From RGIG3159 sp045640565 (GTDB taxonomy: Bacteria > Bacillota > Clostridia > Oscillospirales > Oscillospiraceae), in contig JAZUFG010000066.1 in the NCBI GenBank assembly GCA_045640565.1, positions 1-42,271 on the forward strand: a DNA stretch of 42,271 nucleotides, written 5' to 3'. Of the stretch, positions 6,393-14,555 are shown piece by piece. The notes under the pieces are model-generated. The model worked only from the letters and a program-made list of their open reading frames with translations. It searched no databases and was not told the origin of the DNA. Each line of letters begins with the position of its first letter. Position 1 is the stretch's first letter. The translations under genes and the position numbers were made by a program.

Positions 6393-7918
6393 TTCCCGAA
6401 CCTCCTGAGAACCTGTTCGTCGCTTCTGTTTTTTGCCTCAGTTACCACAACGAGCTTTCTCAAGGCTGCTGTAGAAAGAAGGATTACCAGAAGATAAATA
6501 AGTGCAGTTGCCAGCAGAGGGAAAAAGGCCTCATAGGTTCGGCTGCGGATGATGTCGGAGACTTTTGTCAGATCCTGAACTGCAATATATCCCACGATAG
6601 CAGTTCCCTTGATCATGTCAATGATCTGCGAGATATAGTTTGGCATAAACTGGGTCATGGCCTGAGGCAGAATGAAGCGGAAAAGTGTTTGCCGTTCTGT
6701 AAAGCCAAGGCTCATAGCCCCTTCCACCTGACCCGGATCGATGGCCTTTACCGATGTAATCAGTTTGGAATTCACACCTAAAAGTACGCTGAAGGTGAAG
6801 GCGATTGTGGCCACCAGGGTCCCCGAAAGACTGGATTTCCCAAAAATGACATAATAAAGGATCATCAGGATAACGACCATGGGGATCCCGCTGAAAACCC
6901 AGAATATTTTATCGACGATATTATTAAACAGCTTTCCGAACCTGCGGCAAAGGAGGAAAAGTCCAAAACCGAGAATCGTCCCGAAAAGCGCTGAACTGAA
7001 GAAAATCAGGAAGGTAATAAATAGCCCATCCAAAACGAGTTTCCAGCGATTCTCCACAAGAAAGGTCTTTCTGAAGCCGTCCGCAAAAGCACTCGTTGAT
7101 GCTTCCCTGTTAGCGACGACCGGATACTGCCCTGTGAAAGAATAGGGTTCTGAAAAGTCAATGCTTTTTGCTCTTTCCTCTGTCATAGTAATGCAGGCGC
7201 CCCCGAAATCTGCCTTTCCGGAACTGACTGCCGGAATGACACTGGAAAAGGTGGAATCACTGATCTGCAAACCGTAGCCGTACGCTTCACAGAAAAGGCT
7301 TGCAAACTGGATGTCAAAGCCTGTAACCTGCCCATTATAAATGAAGGAATAGGGGGTCTGCGATGTAGATGTGGCCAGTGTCAGAATTCCGTTCTCTCCC
7401 TCTGAAGGAATCTCAAAGGCAGGCGGATGTGCTGTCACTTCCGCATCATCAACCCAAACCTTCTGCAAGTTTTCCAAGGTACCGTCTTCCATAGATTCGG
7501 CAATAAATCCGTTAAAAAGGGCCAGAAGCTCTGCAGCCGCAGGATCATCCTTTTTAAAAATAAATGCAAATGAATTATCAAAAACCGACGTATCGATCAT
7601 TTTGATTTTGTCCGATTCTGCCAGCATATCTCTTGTAGAAGGCAAAGTATTCACGAAATAATCAATCTTATTTGCGATGAGGGCTTCCAGCAGGTCTGAC
7701 TTGGTGTTAAAAAAGACTATCGGACTGTTGGGGAAATTTTTCCGGATTGCTTCTTCGTGAATAGATCCCGTCATAGCCCCTGCGCGAAGGCCGTCCAGTT
7801 CCTCATAGGTCTCCGGATAGATTCTGCTCTTCTCGGAACAGGCTGTTATTAGCATCAGAATTCCCAAAAGCAGGGCTCCGATGAGTATTTTTTTGATGCT
7901 GTAACATTTCTTTTTCAT
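6389..7918 (-). CDS. Amino-acid ABC transporter binding-domain/permease fusion (first copy)
   Basis: A 509-residue membrane lipoprotein: signal MKKKCYSIKKILIGALLLGI and lipobox ITAC with Cys27. Residues 36-156 match the second lobe of family-3 binding proteins (L-x-G-L-R-A-G...TGSIHEE, the LLEALIANKIDYFV region, then the closing SFAFIFKKDDP...GTLENLQKVW). Residues 177-268 match the first lobe (GILTLATSTSQTPYSF, VTGFDIQFASL, FSSVIPAVSSGKADF, ITMTEERAKSIDFSEPY). The lobes are therefore in swapped order. The permease domain (about 295-495) carries the EAA loop EGAMSLGFTERQTLFRFILPQA. It is the first gene of a four-gene operon. The ATG is preceded by AAAGGTAG. It probably imports a polar amino acid or similar small solute. 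Confidence 0.88.
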   Translation of the reverse strand: MKKKCYSIKKILIGALLLGILMLITACSEKSRIYPETYEELDGLRAGAMTGSIHEEAIRKNFPNSPIVFFNTKSDLLEALIANKIDYFVNTLPSTRDMLAESDKIKMIDTSVFDNSFAFIFKKDDPAAAELLALFNGFIAESMEDGTLENLQKVWVDDAEVTAHPPAFEIPSEGENGILTLATSTSQTPYSFIYNGQVTGFDIQFASLFCEAYGYGLQISDSTFSSVIPAVSSGKADFGGACITMTEERAKSIDFSEPYSFTGQYPVVANREASTSAFADGFRKTFLVENRWKLVLDGLFITFLIFFSSALFGTILGFGLFLLCRRFGKLFNNIVDKIFWVFSGIPMVVILMILYYVIFGKSSLSGTLVATIAFTFSVLLGVNSKLITSVKAIDPGQVEGAMSLGFTERQTLFRFILPQAMTQFMPNYISQIIDMIKGTAIVGYIAVQDLTKVSDIIRSRTYEAFFPLLATALIYLLVILLSTAALRKLVVVTEAKNRSDEQVLRRFGK

Positions 7919-8070
7919 ATTTGCTACCTTTATTTTCCAAATATATGGGCAGATCCATCAGCCCAGTCTATTCCATCCGGAAGAAAACCTTTTTCGCAAA
8001 ATCGGATGTCTCACAAAAAGCCTTAACATCCCGGCTGCAGTGCCGGTACGCTTTTGCATATCTTCCTTGA
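7919..8070 (-). other. 5' leader of the amino-acid ABC operon
   Basis: About 150 bases lie between the predicted promoter and the first start codon. Near the 5' end of the leader is a hairpin (CCGGC, 6-base loop, GCCGG), followed by a GATGT/ACATC pairing with a long loop. I do not recognise a known riboswitch class here. The remainder shows only the ribosome binding site AAAGGTAG. Confidence 0.35.
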
Positions 8071-8099
8071 ATGATACCACAGAAAAAAGAAAAAGTACA
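8071..8099 (-). promoter_or_regulatory. Promoter of the amino-acid ABC operon
   Basis: On the minus strand an extended -10 (TGG then TATCAT, 8071-8076) with a weak -35 TGTACT (8094-8099) at 17-base spacing. It is about 150 bases upstream of the first gene and just past the rpiB terminator. Confidence 0.5.
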
Positions 8100-8117
8100 G
8101 AATTATCCCGCAGAAAA

Positions 8118-8173
8118 CGCCCCTTTATGAGGGAATGGAACGGAATATTCCTTCTTTCCTTCATAAAGAGGCG
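8118..8173 (-). terminator. Long hairpin terminator after rpiB
   Basis: 13-base arms (CGCCCCTTTATGA at 8118-8130 and TCATAAAGAGGCG at 8161-8173) pair with one mismatch, and the arms continue with GGGAA/TTTCC-type pairing inside. On the minus strand TTTTCTGCGGG follows. It lies 60 bases beyond the rpiB stop. Confidence 0.6.
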
Positions 8174-8234
8174 CATTTTCCTGCTTTTTCATTTTCAGAA
8201 AAAAGTAGGATGTCAGTTCAATCCGAAATCGAGT

Positions 8235-8669
8235 TTATTTCTCGTATTCCATGATTTTATTGACACGGCGGGCATGGCGGCCGCCCTCAAACTCCGTGGA
8301 CAGCCAGACATCTGCGATTTCCAATGCCAGCTTTTCACCCAAAACCGCAGCACCCATGGCCAACATATTGGTGTCATTGTGCTGGCGGGTCATCCGGGCA
8401 CTCATCAAATCCGAAACCAAGGCACAGCGAATACCCTTCACTTTATTGGCAGTGATGGAAACGCCGATGCCGGTGGTGCAGCAAACGATGCCCCGGTCAC
8501 ATTCACCGGAAGCCACTGCCAAAGCGGCAGGACCGGCAAAGTCGGGATAGTCACAGCTATCTTTGGAATAGGTTCCGAAGTCCTTGTATTCCAGACCGAG
8601 CTCGGTCAGGTGTTTCTTCAGGGCTTCCTTGAGATCATAAGCGCCGTGGTCACATGCAAGAGCAATCAT
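8235..8669 (-). CDS. rpiB: Ribose-5-phosphate isomerase B
   Basis: A 144-residue protein of normal RpiB/LacAB length. RpiB interconverts ribose 5-phosphate and ribulose 5-phosphate in the cytosolic pentose phosphate pathway. Visible motifs are ACDHGAYDLKEAL at the N-terminus, the catalytic-cysteine region GIVCCTTGIGVSITANK (the first Gly of the common CGTG is Thr here), and SARMTRQHNDTNMLAMG. The start at 8669, 30 codons inside the longest frame, fits the family N-terminus and has GGAGG upstream. It is the last gene of a three-gene operon with the carboxypeptidase and a membrane protein, an association I cannot explain. Confidence 0.93.
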   Translation of the reverse strand: MIALACDHGAYDLKEALKKHLTELGLEYKDFGTYSKDSCDYPDFAGPAALAVASGECDRGIVCCTTGIGVSITANKVKGIRCALVSDLMSARMTRQHNDTNMLAMGAAVLGEKLALEIADVWLSTEFEGGRHARRVNKIMEYEK

Positions 8670-8691
8670 ATTTTTTATCCTCCACAAGAAG

Positions 8692-9516
8692 TTATTTACA
8701 AAATAAAAGTGCCAAAAGCAAAATACCGGAAAGAACCAAAAGTTCCGCTCTTCCTCCACGCCGAATCATAGGAGCTTCTAACGTAGAAAACCCGATAATG
8801 ATACAGGCATTTGCGGGATAAACATAGCCGAAGATCCAATTAACCAATGACAGGAAGAAAAAGACAGCCCCGATTACACAGGAAAAACTGTGCAGCCGAA
8901 CAGCCTGAACAACGCAGACCGGGAAAGTCAAAAGCAGCAGGGCAAGAGGGATGCATGGGGAATAAAGCACACCGAAACGCGGCAGAACAATGCCTAAATA
9001 ACCGTTTTTTATTATCAGCCTGCTGAGAACGAAGAAAAGGAGAGCGAATAAAAACCAAAGGATCCTGAGGAGCAGCTTCTTATCTGAAAGTGCAAAGAGG
9101 AAGAAGCCCAGGCTGAATACCATCAGTCCCGTATCCTGGGTGCCCAAATCAGCAGCACCCAGGAGAATGGCACAGCAGGCCGAAAGGAGCGCTTCTCCCG
9201 TAAAGCGAAGCAGAGCAAAGGCTATGAAGGCGGCTCCCAGACAGCTCCAAATAAAGGTTGCCAGCTGATTTGTCCGCAGGAAGGCCAGGACTGCTGTTAT
9301 CAGAAGAACGATTGCCAGTACAGGGACCGCGTTCAGCCTCAGGCCAAAGAGGCCGGGCCGGCTCCAACGGGGCTTATCCACCATGGAAATCCACTCCAGC
9401 GTTCCTTTTCTCGGAGCCATTTTAAGAAAATAGCAAACGACAAAAAGGACGATCGTCAAAAATTCCACTCCATAGAGGACCAAATTCATATAGAAATAGG
9501 CAAGGGAATAATCCAT
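8692..9516 (-). CDS. Polytopic membrane protein of unknown function
   Basis: A 274-residue protein with about eight hydrophobic segments separated by short charged loops (for example LVLYGVEFLTIVLFVVCYFL, AVPVLAIVLLITAVLAFL, LLLRILWFLFALLFFVLS and a C-terminal LLVLSGILLLALLFC). I recognise no family motif. It sits 15 bases after the carboxypeptidase gene and 22 bases before rpiB, so it is cotranscribed with both. A role at the cell envelope is suggested only by the carboxypeptidase neighbour. Confidence 0.75.
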   Translation of the reverse strand: MDYSLAYFYMNLVLYGVEFLTIVLFVVCYFLKMAPRKGTLEWISMVDKPRWSRPGLFGLRLNAVPVLAIVLLITAVLAFLRTNQLATFIWSCLGAAFIAFALLRFTGEALLSACCAILLGAADLGTQDTGLMVFSLGFFLFALSDKKLLLRILWFLFALLFFVLSRLIIKNGYLGIVLPRFGVLYSPCIPLALLLLTFPVCVVQAVRLHSFSCVIGAVFFFLSLVNWIFGYVYPANACIIIGFSTLEAPMIRRGGRAELLVLSGILLLALLFCK

Positions 9517-9531
9517 CTTTCTGGCTGCCTC

Positions 9532-10680
9532 CTACGAGCCGAAAATCCAGGCTATGATCTTTTGCATATCCCGATAACGGCCGATTTTTTCGTTGCAGGT
9601 GAAAACCCCAACCAAATAGATTTCACCACTCTCTTCCAGAATGGAAACCATGGAATTATGTCCGTTGAGAGAGCCGGTTTTCATGCCCTTCACACGGGAA
9701 TCATAAAAATCGCTGTCTGAAAACAGCATCAGATTGCTGTTTTGCCATGTGATCGTATCTCCCGAAAGGAGGGTCTCCTTTAATTCCGAGAGGCCGCAGC
9801 AGGAACGAATCTCCGGGCATTCATAGGCTGCCAGAGTAAGGCGCGCAAGATCCTCCACAGTGGAAACATGCTCCGGATCCCGATAGCCATCCACCGTGGT
9901 GAAATGGCTGGACAGCATTCCCAGCTCAAATGCATAGTCATTCATGAGTTCCGTCATATAGCTCAGGCATTCATCTGCGGAAAGATCCGGGTTCCCAGAA
10001 GCTTTCCTGGCCGCCGCGACGGAAAGCGTATAAGCCGCGTCATTGCCGGAGGGAATCATCATGGCTTCAATGAGCTGCGCGACGGAAAGGGTGTAACTCT
10101 TATTCAGATAGGCAACGGAGGAATTCTCCGAAACTTTAAAAATCTCATTGCCGGGGGTGATTGCCTCATCCGGCTCCAAATACCGGAGAGCCGTGAGGAT
10201 CGTCAGAAGCTTTGTAATGCTGGCGGGATATATCTTTTCCCCTTTCCCTCGGAGCATCCGCATCTCTCCGCTGTTCAGGCAGTAAACAAAACTCTGGCCG
10301 GACTCTAAATCCGGCTCGTCAGGGGAAGAACCAGGCTGCTCCAGAGCGTGATTCAGAAGGACCCCTGAAGGGATCAGGCTCTTGCGTATCCGGGGACCGG
10401 GCTGATCATAAAAGCTGGACTCCTCCTCTCCTCTGGGCGGAAAGGAAGCGAAAAAAGCAGAAAGGGATTCTTCGCTCTTCTCCTCCGCAGAAGCATCAGA
10501 CTCAAAGAGAAGGCTATCCGCCTCCCACGGCTCTTCTTGCTGCAGAGGAAGCGCCTCCATAAGGAGGCCCAGATTCCCCGGCTCCGGCCTGCTCCAGGGG
10601 AGCGCACAGGAGGAAAGGCTCAAAAGAAGTGAAAGGCACAAAAGGAGCATTATGAACTTTTGAAAAGGCAGCTTTTTCAT
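9532..10680 (-). CDS. D-alanyl-D-alanine carboxypeptidase (S11 family)
   Basis: A 382-residue penicillin-binding protein of the DacA/DacF type, which trims the terminal D-Ala from peptidoglycan stem peptides. All three active-site motifs are present: SITK (Ser154, Lys157), SGN (211-213) and KTG (334-336). The N-terminus is a lipoprotein signal with lipobox LSSC (Cys25), so it is probably lipid-anchored outside the membrane rather than held by a C-terminal amphipathic helix. The region 30-125 is acidic, low in complexity and probably a linker. It lacks the long C-terminal beta domain of some family members. It is the first gene of the operon with the membrane protein and rpiB. Confidence 0.92.
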   Translation of the reverse strand: MKKLPFQKFIMLLLCLSLLLSLSSCALPWSRPEPGNLGLLMEALPLQQEEPWEADSLLFESDASAEEKSEESLSAFFASFPPRGEEESSFYDQPGPRIRKSLIPSGVLLNHALEQPGSSPDEPDLESGQSFVYCLNSGEMRMLRGKGEKIYPASITKLLTILTALRYLEPDEAITPGNEIFKVSENSSVAYLNKSYTLSVAQLIEAMMIPSGNDAAYTLSVAAARKASGNPDLSADECLSYMTELMNDYAFELGMLSSHFTTVDGYRDPEHVSTVEDLARLTLAAYECPEIRSCCGLSELKETLLSGDTITWQNSNLMLFSDSDFYDSRVKGMKTGSLNGHNSMVSILEESGEIYLVGVFTCNEKIGRYRDMQKIIAWIFGS

Positions 10681-10717
10681 GGAAAAAACCTCTCATAAAG
10701 CACCACTCTAATTGCTG

Positions 10718-10746
10718 ATTTTAGCATAAAAATGGCGAGAAAGCAA
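10718..10746 (-). promoter_or_regulatory. Promoter of the carboxypeptidase operon
   Basis: On the minus strand TTGCTT (10741-10746), a 17-base spacer and TAAAAT (10718-10723). The -35 and part of the spacer lie inside the 5' half (plus-strand view) of the hairpin at 10734-10768. Confidence 0.65.
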
Positions 10747-10768
10747 ATGTTTTAAATGCTTTCTCGCC
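10734..10768 (-). terminator. Terminator of the hrcA-grpE-dnaK-dnaJ operon
   Basis: A 12-bp perfect stem (GGCGAGAAAGCA/TGCTTTCTCGCC) with an 11-base loop, followed on the minus strand by ATTTTTATG. It lies about 115 bases beyond dnaJ. A weaker hairpin (AATAAAGT/ACTTTATT near 10801-10830, then TTTTAATG) precedes it. Confidence 0.75.
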
Positions 10769-10881
10769 GTCAGGCCCTTCTAAAGCCCGTAGACATTAAA
10801 ATAAAGTTGTTTGTCTTACGGACTTTATTGCGGCCTCATTGATTTAATCTAAAGCCCATAAACGCCAAAATCCGACTGTAT

Positions 10882-12033
10882 TTAGGCTCCGAACTGCTTT
10901 TTCATTTTGTCCAGGAAGGACATGCGGCGGGAGGATGTGCTGCCGCCGGCCTCATCAAACTGCTTGAGAATTTCCTTTTGCTCCTTTGTCAGGTGAGAAG
11001 GAACCTCAACCGTTACGGTAACCAACTGATCGCCCCGGTTCTTATAACCCACATAGGGAACACCCTTTCCCTTGAAGCGGAAGGTCGTTCCCGTCTGGGT
11101 GCCCTCCGGAATCTTGTAACGAACCTTGCCATCCAGAGTGGGAACCTCAATTTCAGCGCCCAAGGCTGCCTGGGCAAATGTAATGGGCATTTCGCAGAGA
11201 ACATCCGCTCCGCTGCGCTCAAAGAGCGCATGGGCCTTTACACGGACGCCTATCAAAGCATCCCCGCAGGGACCGCCATTGGAACCCGCAGAGCCCTCGC
11301 CCCGGACACGAACAGCCTGACCGTCATCAATGCCGCCGGGGATCTTCACATGAATCTTTTTATTGACCCGGACTTTTCCCCGTCCCCGACAGGTGCCGCA
11401 GGGTTCTTTAATAATCTTTCCCTTACCGCCGCATGCGGGGCAGGGAGAAGAGGACTGCATCTGCATGCCCATAAAATTCTGAACCGTCTGAACTGTGCCT
11501 CTGCCGTGGCAGCGGGAGCAGGTTTCTGCCTGCGTTCCCTCCTTGGCACCGCTGCCTTTGCAGGCAGCACAGGTTTCCACCCGGCCTACGGTAACATCCT
11601 TCTCGCAGCCGAAAGCTGCCTCTTCAAAAGTAATCTCCAGATTTGCGCTGACATTCTCTCCTTGACGGGGAGCGTTGCTCCGGGTTGAGCCTCCAAAGCC
11701 GCCAAATCCACCGCCGAAACCACCGCCGAAGATGTCCGAGAAAATATCTCCGAAGCCGCCAAAACCGGCACCGCCGCCCTGACCCGCTCCGAAATTCGGA
11801 TCCACTCCGGCAAAGCCGAACTGATCGTAGCGGGATTTCTTATCCGGATCCGAGAGAATTTCATAGGCCTCACCGACCTCTTTGAATTTTTCCTCTGCCT
11901 CTTTATCTCCGGGATTGCGGTCAGGATGATATTTCAAAGCCAGTTTTCGATAGGCCTTTTTCAGTTCTTCCGCAGAAGCGCTCTTGTCAACGCCGAGAAC
12001 CTCATAATAATCTCTTTTATTTTCGTTAGCCAA
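10882..12033 (-). CDS. dnaJ: Chaperone protein DnaJ
   Basis: A 383-residue type I J-protein, full length. In order: J domain (residues 5-70) with the HPD motif in KYHPDRNPG that triggers DnaK ATP hydrolysis; a Gly/Phe-rich stretch with GGFGGGFGG repeats (75-115); four CxxCxGxG zinc-binding repeats (CAACKGSG, CSRCHGRG, CPACGGKG, CGTCRGRG); and the C-terminal substrate-binding domain. It is the last gene of the heat-shock operon, 80 bases after dnaK with a strong hairpin between them. Confidence 0.98.
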   Translation of the reverse strand: MANENKRDYYEVLGVDKSASAEELKKAYRKLALKYHPDRNPGDKEAEEKFKEVGEAYEILSDPDKKSRYDQFGFAGVDPNFGAGQGGGAGFGGFGDIFSDIFGGGFGGGFGGFGGSTRSNAPRQGENVSANLEITFEEAAFGCEKDVTVGRVETCAACKGSGAKEGTQAETCSRCHGRGTVQTVQNFMGMQMQSSSPCPACGGKGKIIKEPCGTCRGRGKVRVNKKIHVKIPGGIDDGQAVRVRGEGSAGSNGGPCGDALIGVRVKAHALFERSGADVLCEMPITFAQAALGAEIEVPTLDGKVRYKIPEGTQTGTTFRFKGKGVPYVGYKNRGDQLVTVTVEVPSHLTKEQKEILKQFDEAGGSTSSRRMSFLDKMKKQFGA

Positions 12034-12072
12034 CTTACCTCACCTCTATGGGAGATTGAAAAACGGCGTGAT

Positions 12073-12092
12073 GGGAGGGCCAAGGCCCTCCC
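12073..12092 (-). other. dnaK-dnaJ intercistronic hairpin
   Basis: A perfect 9-bp G+C-rich stem (GGGAGGGCC/GGCCCTCCC) with a 2-base AA loop, centred in the 80-base gap. No T tract follows on the minus strand, so it is more likely an mRNA-stabilising or processing structure than a terminator. Confidence 0.6.
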
Positions 12093-12113
12093 AATCTGCC
12101 GAAAGGAATCCTA

Positions 12114-13952
12114 TTACTTGTTGTCGTCCACAACCTCGTAATCGGCATCCACCACATCATCGCCGCCGTTAGGCTGCTGCTGGCCGCCAAAGCCGCCGGC
12201 CTGACCGGGGTTACCCTGAGGCTGCTGCTGATAGAGCTTTTCGGAAATTGCATAAAAGGCTTTTGTAACTGCCTCTGTGGCAGCCTTGATGGCCTCAATG
12301 TCATTTCCCTTGTTCTTTTCCTTCAAATCCTCCAAAGCAGAGAGGACGGGAGCCTTGTCTGCCTCAGAAACCTTGTCGCCCAAATCTGCCAAAGTCTTTT
12401 CCGTCTGATAGACCATCTGGTCTGCAGCGTTGTGCGCATCGATCTCATCCTTGCGGGCCTTATCCTCAGCGGCATACTGCTCGGCGTCCTTGACAGCCTT
12501 GTCAATATCTTCCTGAGAAAGATTGGTGGAGGAGGTGATGGTGATATTCTGCTCCTTGCCGGTGCCCATATCCTTGGCAGAAACATTCACGATACCGTTG
12601 GCATCAATATCAAAGGTGACCTCGATCTGGGGCACGCCGCGGGGTGCGGGAGCGATACCGGTGAGCTGGAACTTGCCCAGGGTCTTGTTATAAGCAGCCA
12701 TTTCACGCTCGCCCTGAAGAACATGGATTTCCACGGAGGTCTGATTATCTGCTGCAGTGGAGAAAACCTGGCTCTTCTTGGTGGGGATGGTGGTATTGCG
12801 GTCGATCAGGCGAGTGAAGACGCCGCCCATGGTTTCAATGCCCAGAGACAGAGGCGTGACATCCAGCAGGAGCACATCCTTTACATCACCGGTGAGCACG
12901 CCGCCCTGAATGCTGGCACCCATGGCCACGCATTCATCGGGGTTGATGCCCTTGAAGCCTTCCTTGCCGGTGATCTTCTTAACAGCATCCTGCACTGCAG
13001 GGATTCTGGAGGATCCGCCGACCAGGAGGATCTTGCTGAGCTCAGAGGCCTGAAGACCTGCATCGGAGAGAGCCTGACGGACAGGACCCATAGTAGCCTC
13101 TACCAGATGAGCAGTCAGTTCGTTGAACTTTGCGCGGCTCAAGGTGACATCCAGATGCTTGGGCCCGGTGGCATCCGCCGTAATATAGGGCAGATTGATG
13201 TTGGAAGAGGTCACACCGGAAAGCTCGATCTTGGCCTTTTCGGCAGCTTCCTTCAGGCGCTGCATGGCAACCTTATCGGAGCTGAGGTCGATGCCCTCTG
13301 CCTTCTTGAATTCCTGGACCAGATAGGCAATAACAGCCTCGTCAAAGTCGTCGCCGCCCAGCTTGGTATTGCCGTTGGTAGCCAAAACTTCAATGACACC
13401 GTCACCGATATCCAGAATGGAGACATCAAAGGTGCCGCCGCCCAGGTCATAGACCATGATCTTCTGGTCGGTCTCTTTATCAATGCCGTATGCCAAAGCT
13501 GCAGCAGTGGGCTCGTTGATGATTCTCTTGACTTCCAGACCTGCAATCTTGCCGGCATCCTTGGTAGCCTGACGCTGGGCATCGTTGAAATAAGCAGGAA
13601 CCGTGATGACCGCTTCCGTGACAGGGCCGCCCAGATAAGCCTCGGCGTCTGCCTTCAGCTTCTGAAGAATCATAGCGGAAATTTCCTGGGGAGTATAGTT
13701 CTTGGAATCAATAGCGACCTTATAGTTCTCACCCATGTGGCGCTTGATGGAAGAGACAGTTCTCTCATGGTTGGTAACAGCCTGGCGTTTTGCAACCTGG
13801 CCCACCATACGCTCGCCGGTCTTGGAGAAAGCCACTACAGAAGGAGTGGTCCGATTGCCTTCGGCGTTGGCAATCACAACAGGTTCGCCGCCTTCCATAA
13901 CGGCGACGCAGGAATTGGTTGTACCGAGATCAATACCGATAATCTTAGACAT
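12114..13952 (-). CDS. dnaK: Chaperone protein DnaK (Hsp70)
   Basis: A 612-residue Hsp70, the usual length for Firmicute DnaK, which holds unfolded polypeptides in an ATP-dependent cycle with DnaJ and GrpE. Signatures seen are IGIDLGTTNSCVAV at the N-terminus, VYDLGGGTFDVSILD, and LLVGGSSRIPAVQD in the nucleotide-binding domain. The linker DVLLLDVTPLSLGIET and the beta-sandwich substrate domain follow. The C-terminal tail is Gln/Gly/Pro-rich and ends with the acidic DDVVDADYEVVDD typical of DnaK. It starts 42 bases after grpE. Regulation is by HrcA at the CIRCE operator upstream of hrcA. Confidence 0.99.
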   Translation of the reverse strand: MSKIIGIDLGTTNSCVAVMEGGEPVVIANAEGNRTTPSVVAFSKTGERMVGQVAKRQAVTNHERTVSSIKRHMGENYKVAIDSKNYTPQEISAMILQKLKADAEAYLGGPVTEAVITVPAYFNDAQRQATKDAGKIAGLEVKRIINEPTAAALAYGIDKETDQKIMVYDLGGGTFDVSILDIGDGVIEVLATNGNTKLGGDDFDEAVIAYLVQEFKKAEGIDLSSDKVAMQRLKEAAEKAKIELSGVTSSNINLPYITADATGPKHLDVTLSRAKFNELTAHLVEATMGPVRQALSDAGLQASELSKILLVGGSSRIPAVQDAVKKITGKEGFKGINPDECVAMGASIQGGVLTGDVKDVLLLDVTPLSLGIETMGGVFTRLIDRNTTIPTKKSQVFSTAADNQTSVEIHVLQGEREMAAYNKTLGKFQLTGIAPAPRGVPQIEVTFDIDANGIVNVSAKDMGTGKEQNITITSSTNLSQEDIDKAVKDAEQYAAEDKARKDEIDAHNAADQMVYQTEKTLADLGDKVSEADKAPVLSALEDLKEKNKGNDIEAIKAATEAVTKAFYAISEKLYQQQPQGNPGQAGGFGGQQQPNGGDDVVDADYEVVDDNK

Positions 13953-13994
13953 AATTTCTTACCTCCATATATCTTAGGTTAATTGTTTACAAAT

Positions 13995-14555
13995 TTAATT
14001 GGCCACCTTGACCATGGCAAAACGGATGACCTTTTCTCCCTTTATGAAGCCCTTTTGGAAAACATCCGTAATGACATTCTCTCCCAGGGATTCATCCTCC
14101 GTATGCATGACGGCATTGTGCCGTTCCGGATCAAAGGTCTCGCCCGGCTCACCGTAGGCAACCACATCACATTTCTTCAGGGTCTCCTCCATGGCGGTCA
14201 TGATCATCTCAACGCCTTTTTTATAGGCCTCATCGGCAGTTTCCTGCTTCAAAGCCCGCTCCAGATTGTCATAGATGGGAAGAATCTTCTGCAGCGTATC
14301 TGCCACCGCATCCGTATAGATATGATCCTTTTCTTTTGCTGTCCGCTTCCGGTAGTTATCGTATTCAGCAGCCAGGCGGAGACGGCTGGACTTTTCCTCT
14401 TCCAGCTCTGCCCGGAGCTTTTCCATTTCTTCATTCTGTTTCTCGGCCTTGCGGTCTTTTTTCTTTTTGGATTTTTCTTCCGTGGGAGCTTCGGGAGCAG
14501 CCTCTTCGACGCCTTCTTCTTTTACTTCTTCTTGAATCTTTTCTTCTTCTGCCAT
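13995..14555 (-). CDS. grpE: Nucleotide exchange factor GrpE
   Basis: A 186-residue DnaK nucleotide exchange factor. Residues 1-50 are a very acidic then lysine-rich low-complexity tail; a coiled coil covers about 35-85 (KLRAELEEEKSSRLRLAAEYDNYRKRT region). The C-terminal beta domain carries the family pattern ending in GFIKGEKVIRFAMVKVA. The start codon abuts the hrcA stop, consistent with coupled translation. Confidence 0.97.
   Translation of the reverse strand: MAEEEKIQEEVKEEGVEEAAPEAPTEEKSKKKKDRKAEKQNEEMEKLRAELEEEKSSRLRLAAEYDNYRKRTAKEKDHIYTDAVADTLQKILPIYDNLERALKQETADEAYKKGVEMIMTAMEETLKKCDVVAYGEPGETFDPERHNAVMHTEDESLGENVITDVFQKGFIKGEKVIRFAMVKVAN

Noticed and set aside
7919..8070. Riboswitch in the amino-acid ABC operon leader
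   Set aside because: A leader and hairpins exist, but I could not match conserved cores of the lysine, SAM, glycine, T-box or other classes I know.
12432..13982. Long plus-strand open frame (516 codons) opposite dnaK
   Set aside because: Antisense shadow of dnaK; the encoded sequence is low-complexity Gly/Ile/Leu without family motifs, and dnaK is unmistakable.
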